NCBI GenBank assembly: GCA_023132365.1
Contig: JAGLYJ010000012.1
Span: 1 to 22,438, forward strand
Reading direction: 5' to 3'
Length of the DNA stretch: 22,438 nucleotides
Source: Mycoplasmatota bacterium
Lineage (GTDB): Bacteria > Bacillota_I > Bacilli_A > Izemoplasmatales > Hujiaoplasmataceae
Shown here: positions 1 to 8,072 of the stretch, piece after piece
Layout: every line of letters starts with the position of its first letter
How positions within the stretch are numbered: position 1 is the stretch's first letter
Notes under the pieces: generated by a model
What the model was told of the DNA's origin: nothing
Databases searched by the model: none
What the model saw: the letters and a program-made list of their open reading frames with translations, nothing else
Position numbers and translations under genes: made by a program

Positions 1-618
1 CTTCAAGAATATATCTCTAATTTTCTCTCTAGCTGATTCTATATTTAAAGCGTTAATCTTTGGCATAACATTATCACATATATGTCCATCCATATTATAC
101 TTAGCAAAGATTTCTTGAATTTCGTCTTGTGCCGACTTATTTCCAGCAAAAATAACAGGAATCTTCACTCCCATTTTTCCAAGCATTTCTGCATTATAAA
201 TAACACATTCACTATTTCCGCCATCAGCTCCACCAGCTAATAGAATTATATCAATTTTTTTAGAATCAATCTTTTTTACTTCTGATATATTTATGTGATG
301 TGATAAAACTAAGTCAACTCTAGCTCCAGCTCCTAAACAAACTCGTTTAGCGGCTTCAACAGTAAGCTCCTCAACTAGACCAATAGCGGCCATTTTTAGG
401 CCGCCAGCTGCTGATGAACAAGCTATAACTTGATCAAATTCTATAGTTTTTCCAATCTTTTCATAAAGACTTTCAAGTGCTTTATGATACCCAATGCTGA
501 TATCTGAATCGACCGTTGTAAAATGCGAAGCCGTTTCAATAACGTCCTCAGCCTCTGAATTCACAGCACATAATTTAGTGAAAGTTGATCCAAAATCAAT
601 TAGCAAATAATTTGCCAT
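1..618 (-). CDS. glmL: Glutamate mutase accessory protein GlmL (MutL-type ASKHA ATPase), partial
   Basis: The gene starts at ATG 618 and runs off the left edge, leaving 206 codons of a protein that is usually about 460 residues. The N-terminus reads MANYLLIDFGSTFTKLCAVN, which carries the phosphate-1 loop of the actin/Hsp70/sugar-kinase fold (DFGSTFTK), and a glycine-rich LLAGGADGG motif follows further in. This pattern is typical of the GlmL/MutL family encoded between the two glutamate mutase subunits, whose role is thought to be protecting or reactivating the B12 enzyme. The start follows an AGGAGA ribosome site, and the upstream glmS stops only one base before it (stop at 622-620), so the two are translated together. 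glmE and the later methylaspartate-pathway genes would be expected to the left, outside the window. The family call is strong; the exact role rests on family knowledge. Confidence 0.85.
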   Translation of the reverse strand, partial: MANYLLIDFGSTFTKLCAVNSEAEDVIETASHFTTVDSDISIGYHKALESLYEKIGKTIEFDQVIACSSAAGGLKMAAIGLVEELTVEAAKRVCLGAGARVDLVLSHHINISEVKKIDSKKIDIILLAGGADGGNSECVIYNAEMLGKMGVKIPVIFAGNKSAQDEIQEIFAKYNMDGHICDNVMPKINALNIESAREKIRDIFLK

Positions 619-619
619 A

Positions 620-1024
620 CTATTCTCCTAAATCTCCTTGTAAATCTGTCAAAGCATCATCTATTGGAGTACCAGGTGGATAAATTCTATTAAATCCCAT
701 ATCAGAGAATGTTTTCTTAATCTCTGTGAAGTCCTGTTTTCCAACCACAATATTTCCACCAACATATAAGTAAATATTTCCTATGCCTGCTTCAATACAC
801 TTTTCTCTCATTCCACGACAATCAAGTTCTCCATGTCCGTATAGAGAAGAAACCATAATTAAATCTGCATTTGTTTCAATTGCAGCATTAATAAAATCCT
901 CTTGAGAAGATAAAACACCAATATTTATAACGTTATATCCAACGTTATTTAAGGTGTATTCGATAATTTTATTACCTACAGCATGTACATCGGCACCGAT
1001 GACACCTATTACAATTGTCTTCAA
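620..1024 (-). CDS. glmS: Glutamate mutase (methylaspartate mutase) small subunit, cobalamin-binding
   Basis: This 134-residue protein is the B12-binding subunit of glutamate mutase, which converts L-glutamate to threo-3-methylaspartate, the first step of the methylaspartate route of glutamate fermentation. The cobalamin motif DxHxxG appears as GADVHAVG near residue 14, its His being the lower axial cobalt ligand. The later SSLYGHGE and VGGNIVVGK segments and the ending YPPGT are all typical of clostridial GlmS, and the length is normal (about 137). The catalytic subunit GlmE is not in the window. The gene has its own promoter and a cre-like site upstream, so it is probably transcribed separately from the lysine operon, though it may also receive read-through because no strong terminator lies between them. 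Other small B12 domains exist, but the whole-length resemblance to GlmS is close. Confidence 0.92.
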   Translation of the reverse strand: MKTIVIGVIGADVHAVGNKIIEYTLNNVGYNVINIGVLSSQEDFINAAIETNADLIMVSSLYGHGELDCRGMREKCIEAGIGNIYLYVGGNIVVGKQDFTEIKKTFSDMGFNRIYPPGTPIDDALTDLQGDLGE

Positions 1025-1041
1025 AGTATTCTCCTTGTATA

Positions 1042-1055
1042 TGTAAGCGCTTTTA
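1042..1055. promoter_or_regulatory. CcpA cre-like operator in the glmS leader
   Basis: TGTAAGCGCTTTTA matches the Gram-positive catabolite-responsive element consensus (TGNAANCGNWNNCA) at all but one defined position. It lies about 7 to 20 bases downstream of the predicted transcription start of glmS, a position where bound CcpA would block elongation. This fits repression of amino-acid fermentation while sugars are available. CcpA itself is not in the window, although hprK is. Confidence 0.5.
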
Positions 1056-1068
1056 TAAAATATGTTTC

Positions 1069-1097
1069 ATTATATCATAATAAATCAAAGATTTAAA
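1069..1097 (-). promoter_or_regulatory. Predicted sigma-A promoter of glmSL
   Basis: On the minus strand the -10 is TATAAT (1074-1069), preceded by TG one base upstream, giving an extended -10. Exactly 17 bases further upstream lies TTTAAA (1097-1092), a poor -35, as is common with extended -10 promoters. The predicted start is near 1062, leaving a short leader of roughly 40 bases. An A/T-only perfect inverted repeat lies just upstream, between 1100 and 1125. Confidence 0.6.
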
Positions 1098-1155
1098 GAT
1101 ATATTTTTATAAAAATATTGTGTTCGCTTAATGTGTATTTTTTAACATGTTTTGA

Positions 1156-1680
1156 TTAGATATTACATGCTAAAACATATAAATAATCGCTTAATCTATT
1201 AAGGTATTTTTTTACTAAATTTAAATCATTTCTGTCATGTTTTTCAGAAAAATCTATAACTCTTCTTTCAGACTTTCTAGCCAGTGTTCTAGCAAAATCA
1301 AAGTAAGCTCCTAGAGCTGATTTTTCACTTCCGGGTAATGTAAATCTAGCAACTAAAGGTTTAATATCAATTGCTTTTTGTAATTGAATCTCTATCCACT
1401 CAACATCAGTTTCTTCAATTTGTACTAGATTACTATAATTTCTCGAATTTGGTGAAGTGGCTATTATAGAATTTATATTTTGCAATTTTTTTTGTATCGC
1501 AATAATATTCTCTAATTTTGCTTGGTGATAAGACAATCCCAAAAACGAACTTAATTCATCAATTGTTCCCAAAGTTTCAAAAACAATATCGTTTTTTTTA
1601 TAAGAAACATCACTATAATTCTTTGATGTGCCGGTATCTCCTGTTTTAGTAGAAATTTGTTGTAATTTATCAATTTTCAT
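1156..1680 (-). CDS. ATP:cob(I)alamin adenosyltransferase, PduO type
   Basis: This 174-residue enzyme transfers the adenosyl group of ATP to cob(I)alamin, making the adenosylcobalamin used by KamDE and glutamate mutase. The N-terminal ATP-binding motif TKTGDTGT is at residues 11-18, followed by the LGTIDELSSFLGL helix typical of the PduO family. Near the C-terminus the ARTLARKSERR segment and YLNRLSDYLYVLA complete the family signature. It begins 11 bases after kamE with a good AAAGGAG ribosome site, so it is the last gene of the lysine operon. Making the cofactor enzyme part of the same transcript links cofactor repair or supply to substrate. The PduO fold is clear; whether its main client is KamDE is inferred from position. 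Confidence 0.9.
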   Translation of the reverse strand: MKIDKLQQISTKTGDTGTSKNYSDVSYKKNDIVFETLGTIDELSSFLGLSYHQAKLENIIAIQKKLQNINSIIATSPNSRNYSNLVQIEETDVEWIEIQLQKAIDIKPLVARFTLPGSEKSALGAYFDFARTLARKSERRVIDFSEKHDRNDLNLVKKYLNRLSDYLYVLACNI

Positions 1681-1691
1681 AATAAACTCCT

Positions 1692-2420
1692 TTACTGCTT
1701 TCTCTCTATTAATTCATTTATTGCAAAAGTTGCCACATCTTCTGCAAAATTACCTGGTCCAAATCCAGCATCATAACCTAATTCTTTTGCAAGTTCATGA
1801 GTTATTCTAGCTCCACCCGCTATTAGAATGATTTTATCTCTCAGTCCTTCAGCTTCTAATAGTTCTACAAGCTCCACGAGGTTCTTAAGGTGAACGTCTT
1901 TTTGAGTAACTGTTTGAGAAATTAGTAATACGTCTGCTTTTTTATCTATTGCCATTTTTACAAATTCTTCATTAAGCACTTGAGATCCTAGATTGAAAGC
2001 TTCTATGCCGTTATATCTCTCTAGACCATAATGTCCAGCATACCCTTTCATATTCATAATCGCATCGATACCAACAGTGTGTGCATCAGTACCTGTAGAT
2101 GCACCTATGAACACGATACCTCTATCAAATTCTTTTGCAATTAAAGTTTCAATTTCTTTTCTAGACAGAGCTTTTTGAGTTATTTCCTCTACTTGAATTT
2201 TATCGTAATCTACTGAGTGAATTAAAGAACCATAAAGAATATAAAAACTAAACCCATCTCCTATTGCTTCAGCGTGAACAACAACTGGATCCAATAATCC
2301 CATTTGTTTAGCAATTTCTTTTGCTGCTGCTATTCCTTTTTGACTTCTTTCAACTGGGAGTGTAAAACTAACTTGGATTTTACCATCATTTAAAGTGTCT
2401 CCATATGGTTTAACTTTCAT
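1692..2420 (-). CDS. kamE: Lysine 5,6-aminomutase beta subunit, B12- and PLP-binding
   Basis: The 242-residue beta subunit pairs with KamD to move the 6-amino group of beta-lysine to C5, giving 3,5-diaminohexanoate by a radical mechanism that uses adenosylcobalamin and pyridoxal phosphate. The cobalamin motif is TDAHTVG with the axial His at 114. Lys125 lies eleven residues later in the NMKGYAGHYG segment and matches the lysine that forms the PLP Schiff base in the characterised clostridial enzyme (His133/Lys144 there). An N-terminal dimerisation domain occupies roughly residues 1-95 and the Rossmann-like B12 domain the rest. The length is slightly shorter than the usual 250-260. Its start overlaps the end of kamD by 11 bases, which suggests coupled translation of the two subunits. 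Confidence 0.95.
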   Translation of the reverse strand: MKVKPYGDTLNDGKIQVSFTLPVERSQKGIAAAKEIAKQMGLLDPVVVHAEAIGDGFSFYILYGSLIHSVDYDKIQVEEITQKALSRKEIETLIAKEFDRGIVFIGASTGTDAHTVGIDAIMNMKGYAGHYGLERYNGIEAFNLGSQVLNEEFVKMAIDKKADVLLISQTVTQKDVHLKNLVELVELLEAEGLRDKIILIAGGARITHELAKELGYDAGFGPGNFAEDVATFAINELIERKQ

Positions 2421-3966
2421 TGAATGACTCCTCCATTCTTTGACTTACAACATTGATATAATTTGAAGATTTTTTAAATACTCCATCCAATCCTTTTCCG
2501 CCATTTATAGGTCTTTTTGTTTCAGCGAACACTCCATTTTCTAAACTTTGAAACATTCCTTCTGTTGAAATTTGCTTTAACAAATCTACAGCTTCATCTA
2601 AAACAGATTGTGCTCTTTTTTGTACAATTCCATTTTCCTTAAATTCTATTTCTGAAGCGAATGATTTCATAGTTGTTTGAACCATTTTCGCATTCTTAAT
2701 AGCCAAAAATCTATCGCTCATAAATGGCGTGTGAATTGCTTCTGTCATCATACCAAGCAAATGAATTGATTGATTAGTTAAAGTTGTAACCATATTGAAC
2801 ATAGCATTTTGCTGATATGCCCTAAATATATTCCCATTAATGTGTTTTGTTGGCGGCATATATTTTAATGGGGCATTTGGAAAGATTTCTCTTGCCATTT
2901 CTGCTTGAGCTAATTCGTAAAGAAAGCTATCTTCTACATTGGGATTAATTTCAAATGCATGTCCTAACCCCATTAAACTTTCATCTAAATGTGCTTTTTT
3001 AGCAAAAGCTTCGTTAATGAATTGAGAAGCTAATACTGTGTGAGCTTCCGTTACCGCATCACTAGTGGTTAAATAATTATCTTCACCTGTATTAATGATA
3101 ATCCCTGAATATGCATTTATTAGTCTTGAGAAGTACTGGTCAACAAAAGTTCTTTGCATATTTATATCTCTAAATATAATGCCGTACATACTGTCGTTTA
3201 AAAGCATATCCAGTCTCTCTAACGCTCCCATAGCCGCAATCTCTGGCATACACAGTCCAGATGCATAGTTCACTAATTTGATATATCTACCTTCTTCATC
3301 TGAAACTCTATCTAATGCTAAGCGCATTATCCTAAAATTTTCTTGAGTAGCGAACGTCCCACCAAAACCTTCAGTAGTTTTTCCATAAGGAACATAATCA
3401 AGTAATGATTGCCCTGTTGATCTAATAACAGCAATTATATCAGCTCCCGCTTTAGCCGCCGCTACTGCTTGTGTTACATCTTCATCTATGTTTCCCGTAG
3501 CTACAATTACATATAAATCAGTGATACTTCTTTTGTGTTTCGATAGATAACTATCTCTTATATGTTTGTTGTTCTTAATTCTACTTAAATACTCTTGATA
3601 ATGCGTTCTTAAGATTTTGTCAACTTCTTCTTTTTTTACAAGGGGGTAATCACAAATGCTTTTTTCTTCCTTAATATATATCTTTATAAAATTGTCTAAA
3701 TCATTATTTAAATATTTTAAAGCACTTGCAATATAATAAGATACTCCTAAAGTAATATCACCATTCTTGAAAACATCATCTACTATCTTATTAGGAATTG
3801 GCACTCCAAAATCGTCTACACCATCCACGCCTAATAATCTAAGAACTGTTCTCTCAACAGAAACAGTTGAATGTAGGTTAATGAAGTTTTGAACATCAAC
3901 AGCGATACCTTCTGCATGTTTTCTACACGAAGCAATTTTGATTTCATCTAAATTTAATTTATTCAT
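2410..3966 (-). CDS. kamD: Lysine 5,6-aminomutase alpha subunit
   Basis: At 518 residues this is the full-length alpha subunit of D-lysine/beta-lysine 5,6-aminomutase, the TIM-barrel partner that holds substrate, PLP and the adenosyl group against KamE. Typical segments are the N-terminal VERTVLRLLGVDGVDDFGVP, the central SLLDYVPYGKTTEGFGGTFA, and YMPPTKHINGNIFRA towards the C-terminus. It acts on the product of KamA, encoded two genes upstream. ATG 3966 overlaps the last 8 bases of the kamB-like gene, and its own end overlaps kamE, so three genes are translationally coupled. No truncation or frameshift is seen. Recognition is by overall similarity to the family plus the pairing with KamE. 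Confidence 0.95.
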   Translation of the reverse strand: MNKLNLDEIKIASCRKHAEGIAVDVQNFINLHSTVSVERTVLRLLGVDGVDDFGVPIPNKIVDDVFKNGDITLGVSYYIASALKYLNNDLDNFIKIYIKEEKSICDYPLVKKEEVDKILRTHYQEYLSRIKNNKHIRDSYLSKHKRSITDLYVIVATGNIDEDVTQAVAAAKAGADIIAVIRSTGQSLLDYVPYGKTTEGFGGTFATQENFRIMRLALDRVSDEEGRYIKLVNYASGLCMPEIAAMGALERLDMLLNDSMYGIIFRDINMQRTFVDQYFSRLINAYSGIIINTGEDNYLTTSDAVTEAHTVLASQFINEAFAKKAHLDESLMGLGHAFEINPNVEDSFLYELAQAEMAREIFPNAPLKYMPPTKHINGNIFRAYQQNAMFNMVTTLTNQSIHLLGMMTEAIHTPFMSDRFLAIKNAKMVQTTMKSFASEIEFKENGIVQKRAQSVLDEAVDLLKQISTEGMFQSLENGVFAETKRPINGGKGLDGVFKKSSNYINVVSQRMEESFNES

Positions 3967-4966
3967 ATGTCACTTCCTCTAAAACATTGAATACTTCAAC
4001 GCCTAATATATTTTCTAATTTCTCTTTAAATTCTTTTTTATTAAATTCATAACCCCTTGATGAAACCGGATTTAAACAGATAGCTACTAAATTGATGGAA
4101 TTCATAACTAAAACTTTGTTTTTGAGTTTAAATAAGTTGTTTAAGTTATCAAGATTCAATTGAATGCTAACCGGTGAATTTAATACAATATCAAATTTAT
4201 AATCTCTTCTATGCTCAACTAACTTCAATAAGAAATCATTTGACAGAGATTTAGGAAGATACAAATATCTGTATTTTTTGTTATCCTCCATGAAGATTTT
4301 CTCGGTGTTTCCAATGATGCTATCAAACCCTAAATCACGTATTTGATTATGTTCGTTCACAAAACAAACATTAGTGTGTTCGGCTAGTTTTTCTAATTTA
4401 TTATCTGCTTTTTCCAACTTAAACTTCTTGCTTGTTAGCGCTGCATAATCAATAACTTTGTCTATATTGTTTGTTAAATTAGCTCCAACCACAAAGATAG
4501 TGGCTTCGGAAATTTTAGCTAATGAATGTCTAAAAAACGCTCCGTCAATAAAGATGTTTTTTAGTGTATATTTTCTTAATATATTAACTATTTTTTCCAT
4601 ATTGAAAACAACAGATGGGCCTGCAATTAAGGCATTTCCTGCGTTTTTGATTAAAACAATAACGATATTTCCTAATGGTGTTCTAATATTTGTTCTTTCT
4701 AGTATCTCATACTCTGCTTCAAACTGTGTAAGTGTGTCCTTAGCGGTAGCTACTATGTACCCTTCTTTACAATAGATTCTTGGTTTCTCTAAGAAAGTTA
4801 CTTGATCTATTTCTTCTCCATCAAGTCCAATTGAGCTAATAGCTATATCGTTGTGCTTTAAATCTTTTAATATCGAATTAATTACAGTAGTTTTACCTGC
4901 ATTTTTGGAATTACCTACTACAGATATAATTTTATAATCTGCAATAATTTGAGTTAATCTTCTAAT
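3959..4966 (-). CDS. kamB: Lysine 5,6-aminomutase reactivase-like P-loop protein (KamB type), probable ATT start
   Basis: The frame encodes about 335 residues and begins inside the 3' end of kamA. The nearest ATG (4600) would discard 122 well-conserved-looking residues, including the Walker A motif GNSKNAGKTT (residues 18-27). Between the in-frame stop at 5032-5030 and 4600 I find no ATG, GTG or TTG that could precede the P-loop. ATT at 4966 has AGGA at 4977-4974 with a 7-base spacer, so I take it as the start. Translation would then overlap kamA by 13 bases. Genes in this slot between kamA and kamD are annotated as KamB/KamC, thought to reactivate the aminomutase after mechanism-based inactivation, as ATP-driven factors do for other B12 mutases. 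The nucleotide-binding site is seen directly; the reactivase role and the B rather than C label come from gene order and memory of the family. Confidence 0.7.
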   Translation of the reverse strand: MRRLTQIIADYKIISVVGNSKNAGKTTVINSILKDLKHNDIAISSIGLDGEEIDQVTFLEKPRIYCKEGYIVATAKDTLTQFEAEYEILERTNIRTPLGNIVIVLIKNAGNALIAGPSVVFNMEKIVNILRKYTLKNIFIDGAFFRHSLAKISEATIFVVGANLTNNIDKVIDYAALTSKKFKLEKADNKLEKLAEHTNVCFVNEHNQIRDLGFDSIIGNTEKIFMEDNKKYRYLYLPKSLSNDFLLKLVEHRRDYKFDIVLNSPVSIQLNLDNLNNLFKLKNKVLVMNSINLVAICLNPVSSRGYEFNKKEFKEKLENILGVEVFNVLEEVTYE

Positions 4967-6204
4967 GTTCTCTTCCTTCTTTCCAAATCTTTTGGTTCTA
5001 AGGAAATTTGTTTTCCAACTAATAAACCACTAATGCCTGTGGCTATCTTAACATCTTCAGTGTTGTTTACATATTCTCCGGGTTCACTATATGTACTAAT
5101 AACACCCTCATAGTTTCTTAGCACAACTTTTCCTGGTGCTTGTGATATTAAATAGTTTGGCATTACCGGGATTTTTCCGCCTCCACCAGGTGCATCTACA
5201 ACGAATGTTGGAACACAATATCCTGATGTATGTCCTCTTAACCCTTCAATGATTTCTATTCCTTTTGAAACTGGTGTTCTAAAGTGTTCAATACCAATTG
5301 ATAGATCACATTGATATATGTAATATGGTCTAACTCTAATATATGCAAGACTTTGAACTAATTTTTTCATGATAGCTACAGAATCATTTACGCCTTTTAA
5401 TAATACTGATTGATTCCCTAAAGGAACTCCTGCATCAGCTAAACGATCTATAGCCGCTTTACTTTCGGATGTTATTTCATCATAGTGATTAAAATGAGTA
5501 TTTAACCAAATTGGATGATACTTTTTAAACATGTTAACTAAATCATCAGTAATTCTTTGAGGCATAACAACTGGTGTTCTTGTACCAATTCTAATAATCT
5601 CAACGTGTTCAATCGCTCTTAGTCTAGAAATTATACTTTCAAGTATTTCATCACTAACGAGTAAAGCATCTCCTCCAGAAAGTAAAACATCCCTTACCTC
5701 TTTGTGTTCTTTGATATATTCAATCGCTAAATCAATTCTGTCTTTAGGTGTTGCTTTGTCCTGTTGACCTGCGAATCTCCTTCTTGTACAGTGTCTACAG
5801 TACATAGCACACATATCCGTAATCAAGAATAATACGCGGTCAGGATATCTATGTGTTAGCCCAGGCACAGGAGAGTCTGTATCTTCAGCCAAAGGATCTA
5901 ACATATCTGATTTTGATATGTGTAATTCGTTAACTGAAGGCACTGCTTGTCTTCTGATTGGACAATTTGGATTATCAGGATCAATTAAACATAGATAATA
6001 TGGTGTAATTGACATTCTAAATTTAGAAAGCAATTCACTGATTTCTTTTTCTTCACTTTTAGTTAAAGTAAAATATTCTTCTAAATCTTTAACGAATCTA
6101 ATACGATTTCTTACTTGCCAATGCCAATCGTTCCATTCATCGTTTGTTACATTAGGAAAATACTTTGCTTTCCTTTCTAAATATATATCATTTGTTACAT
6201 TCAT
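4954..6204 (-). CDS. kamA: L-lysine 2,3-aminomutase, radical SAM and PLP enzyme
   Basis: KamA converts L-lysine to L-beta-lysine, the entry reaction of the pathway. The 416-residue protein carries the radical SAM cluster motif CAMYCRHC (Cys132, Cys136, Cys139), the SAM-contacting LLSGGDAL segment, and the PLP lysine in PGGGGKIPVMPNY (Lys344). Asp300 and Asp337 correspond to the two aspartates that bind the substrate's far amino group in the clostridial enzyme (Asp293, Asp330), so lysine rather than glutamate specificity is supported. Length matches the clostridial enzyme. It starts 4 bases after kdd, with a GGGAAGG ribosome site inside the kdd end, and its own 3' end holds the ribosome site and start of the next gene. 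The [4Fe-4S] cluster implies an anaerobic lifestyle. Confidence 0.97.
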   Translation of the reverse strand: MNVTNDIYLERKAKYFPNVTNDEWNDWHWQVRNRIRFVKDLEEYFTLTKSEEKEISELLSKFRMSITPYYLCLIDPDNPNCPIRRQAVPSVNELHISKSDMLDPLAEDTDSPVPGLTHRYPDRVLFLITDMCAMYCRHCTRRRFAGQQDKATPKDRIDLAIEYIKEHKEVRDVLLSGGDALLVSDEILESIISRLRAIEHVEIIRIGTRTPVVMPQRITDDLVNMFKKYHPIWLNTHFNHYDEITSESKAAIDRLADAGVPLGNQSVLLKGVNDSVAIMKKLVQSLAYIRVRPYYIYQCDLSIGIEHFRTPVSKGIEIIEGLRGHTSGYCVPTFVVDAPGGGGKIPVMPNYLISQAPGKVVLRNYEGVISTYSEPGEYVNNTEDVKIATGISGLLVGKQISLEPKDLERRKRTLED

Positions 6205-6207
6205 AGT

Positions 6208-7245
6208 TTAGACCTTCCCATATCTTTTTTCGAATAGGTTGTACATTTCTTTTGATTCTCTTAAAATATCTAATGTGATTTTAGCGTGGTTTTTAGTATA
6301 TCCATTACCAATGATCATTAATGCTTCTGCGGCTATTCCTTCAGCTCCTAAGGCAGCTTTTGTAAATGAAGTTGCCATGCTAAAGAAATATACTGTTCCA
6401 TTAGGTTTTGTAGGTAAAATAGTTGCCATTTCAGTATTTTGTACATTAACAACATTAATTGTTACATCTGCGCCTTCACCATCAGTTAATTTCATTGCTT
6501 TTTCATATATTTCCATAGGGTTTTTTGCATCACCAATTAAAATATGGTCACATACATTTAACTCTTGAAGTTCAACTAAATGTGTGTCGTGATGAATAAT
6601 TCCAATGATTTTTCCATTTGGTCCTGCACTTTTTCTAGCTTGGTAAGCACATAGTATTCCAGATTTTCCTGCACAGCCAAGAATCAATACTGTATCATCT
6701 TTTTTTACTAGAGTCTTAACTTGTGCTGGGGCACCAGCAACATCCAACGCAGCTAAAGCTATATGAGAAGGAATATCATCAGGTATTTTTGCAAATATAC
6801 CGGTCTCAAATAATATTGCTTGACCTTCAATGTCTACTTGATCTTTATTTAAATGAATTGCTTTGATTTTATCTATTTTTAATGGAGTTAAAGAAAGTGA
6901 AACAAGTGAAGCTATTTCATCACCGGCTTTTACATCTTTACTTATGTTTTTACCTACTTTTTTAACTGTTCCAAGTAACATACCACCACTACCTGTAACG
7001 GGGTTTTGCATTTTACCTCGTTGATTTACAATACTTAAAATCATTTCTTTCATATCTTCAATATCGCTATTAGCAGCACCTTTTATTTGTGTGAAAGAAG
7101 CTGAATCGATATTTAAAGTCTTAACATCAATTAAGATTTCATTATCTTGACAAACCATATTGTTGTCTAATTTTTCTGCAGCTTGAGGTAAAGAACCTAA
7201 AGGATATATAACTCGATGTGTTCCATATTTACATAATTTTTCCAT
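6208..7245 (-). CDS. kdd: L-erythro-3,5-diaminohexanoate dehydrogenase
   Basis: Kdd oxidatively deaminates 3,5-diaminohexanoate to 3-keto-5-aminohexanoate with NAD(P). The 345-residue protein has an N-terminal GroES-like half and a Rossmann half beginning around residue 185, where TVLILGCAGKSGILCAYQAR forms the dinucleotide-binding turn. The N-terminal GTHRVIYPLGSLPQAAEKLD and the SGGMLLGTVKKVGKN segment are familiar from fusobacterial and clostridial Kdd. It lies between kce and kamA as in other lysine-fermenting bacteria. The start ATG 7245 has GGAG 11 bases upstream, overlapping the end of kce. No zinc-site cysteines of classical alcohol dehydrogenases are evident, consistent with this subfamily. 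Confidence 0.93.
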   Translation of the reverse strand: MEKLCKYGTHRVIYPLGSLPQAAEKLDNNMVCQDNEILIDVKTLNIDSASFTQIKGAANSDIEDMKEMILSIVNQRGKMQNPVTGSGGMLLGTVKKVGKNISKDVKAGDEIASLVSLSLTPLKIDKIKAIHLNKDQVDIEGQAILFETGIFAKIPDDIPSHIALAALDVAGAPAQVKTLVKKDDTVLILGCAGKSGILCAYQARKSAGPNGKIIGIIHHDTHLVELQELNVCDHILIGDAKNPMEIYEKAMKLTDGEGADVTINVVNVQNTEMATILPTKPNGTVYFFSMATSFTKAALGAEGIAAEALMIIGNGYTKNHAKITLDILRESKEMYNLFEKRYGKV

Positions 7246-7247
7246 TT

Positions 7248-8072
7248 TTATTTAATCTCCATTTCTAATATTCTTCTTGTCTCTTCTGGTGTAGCAATTT
7301 CTCTTCCATATTTATTAGCTAAATTAACGACCTTTTCAACTAACTCTCTATTTGATTTTGTTAAAACACCTTTTTCAATATATATATTGTCTTCTAAACC
7401 AACACGAACATGTCCACCATGTTTAATAGCTAGTTCAGCTAAAGAAAATTCATATCTACCTATGCCAGCAACAGAATATGTTGCATTATTAGGTATACTC
7501 TCTTTTAAGAAAAGAAAATCTCTTTCTTCTCCCGTCATTCCACCTCTTACTCCTAAAACAAATGAAAAATGAAGGTGGTTTTTAATAACGCCTTTTTTTA
7601 TAAATCTTAAAGTCGTGTCTATATGTCCCTTCTCGAAACATTCCATTTCATAACGAACTCCAAGATTATTCATTTTTTCAGCAAAATACTTAATATCATT
7701 TTCAGTATTAACGAAGATATCATCTCCACCAAAATTTAATGTACCACAATCAAGTGTAGCCATCTCTGGATTAACATTTAATACATCTAATCTTTCATCT
7801 CTAGACATGCCAACTGCACCACCAGTAGATACTTGGATAATTACATTTGGACACTTCACTTTGATTGCATCTATAAGCACTTTAAAACGTTCTTTTTCCT
7901 GAGTTGGAGTGCCATCATCATAACGTGCATGCAAATGAATAATTGAAGCACCTGCTAAATATGCTTGATAGGCAGATTCAGCCATTTCTTCAGCGGTATA
8001 TGGAACTGCAGGGTTAATTTCCTTAGTAACCTCCGCACCTGTGATTGCACAAGTAATAATTAATTTATCCAT
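7248..8072 (-). CDS. kce: 3-keto-5-aminohexanoate cleavage enzyme
   Basis: Kce condenses 3-keto-5-aminohexanoate with acetyl-CoA and splits it into acetoacetate and L-3-aminobutyryl-CoA, a Claisen-type reaction at a divalent metal. The 274-residue protein has the metal-binding HLH motif (His46, His48) in IIHLHARYDDG, and a late glutamate in HVRVGLEDN (Glu227) placed like the third ligand of the characterised family member. It belongs to the BKACE (DUF849) family, which accepts several beta-keto acids; the pathway neighbours kdd and kal make the lysine reaction by far the most likely. The start overlaps the kal end by 8 bases. Confidence 0.95.
   Translation of the reverse strand: MDKLIITCAITGAEVTKEINPAVPYTAEEMAESAYQAYLAGASIIHLHARYDDGTPTQEKERFKVLIDAIKVKCPNVIIQVSTGGAVGMSRDERLDVLNVNPEMATLDCGTLNFGGDDIFVNTENDIKYFAEKMNNLGVRYEMECFEKGHIDTTLRFIKKGVIKNHLHFSFVLGVRGGMTGEERDFLFLKESIPNNATYSVAGIGRYEFSLAELAIKHGGHVRVGLEDNIYIEKGVLTKSNRELVEKVVNLANKYGREIATPEETRRILEMEIK

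Noticed and set aside
1085..1155. Terminator between the adenosyltransferase and glmS
   Set aside because: The only inverted repeat is A/T-only (ATATTTTT/AAAAATAT) and lies next to the -35 region; it is too weak to call a terminator.
1628..1810. Plus-strand reading frames throughout the window
   Set aside because: This and the other plus-strand frames lie opposite well-supported genes, have no ribosome sites or recognisable domains, and reflect the codon pattern of the opposite strand.
4954..5032. Programmed -1 frameshift from kamA into the kamB-like frame
   Set aside because: The overlap has no classical slippery heptamer and no clear stimulatory structure, while a ribosome site with proper spacing stands before ATT 4966. 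Not fully excluded.
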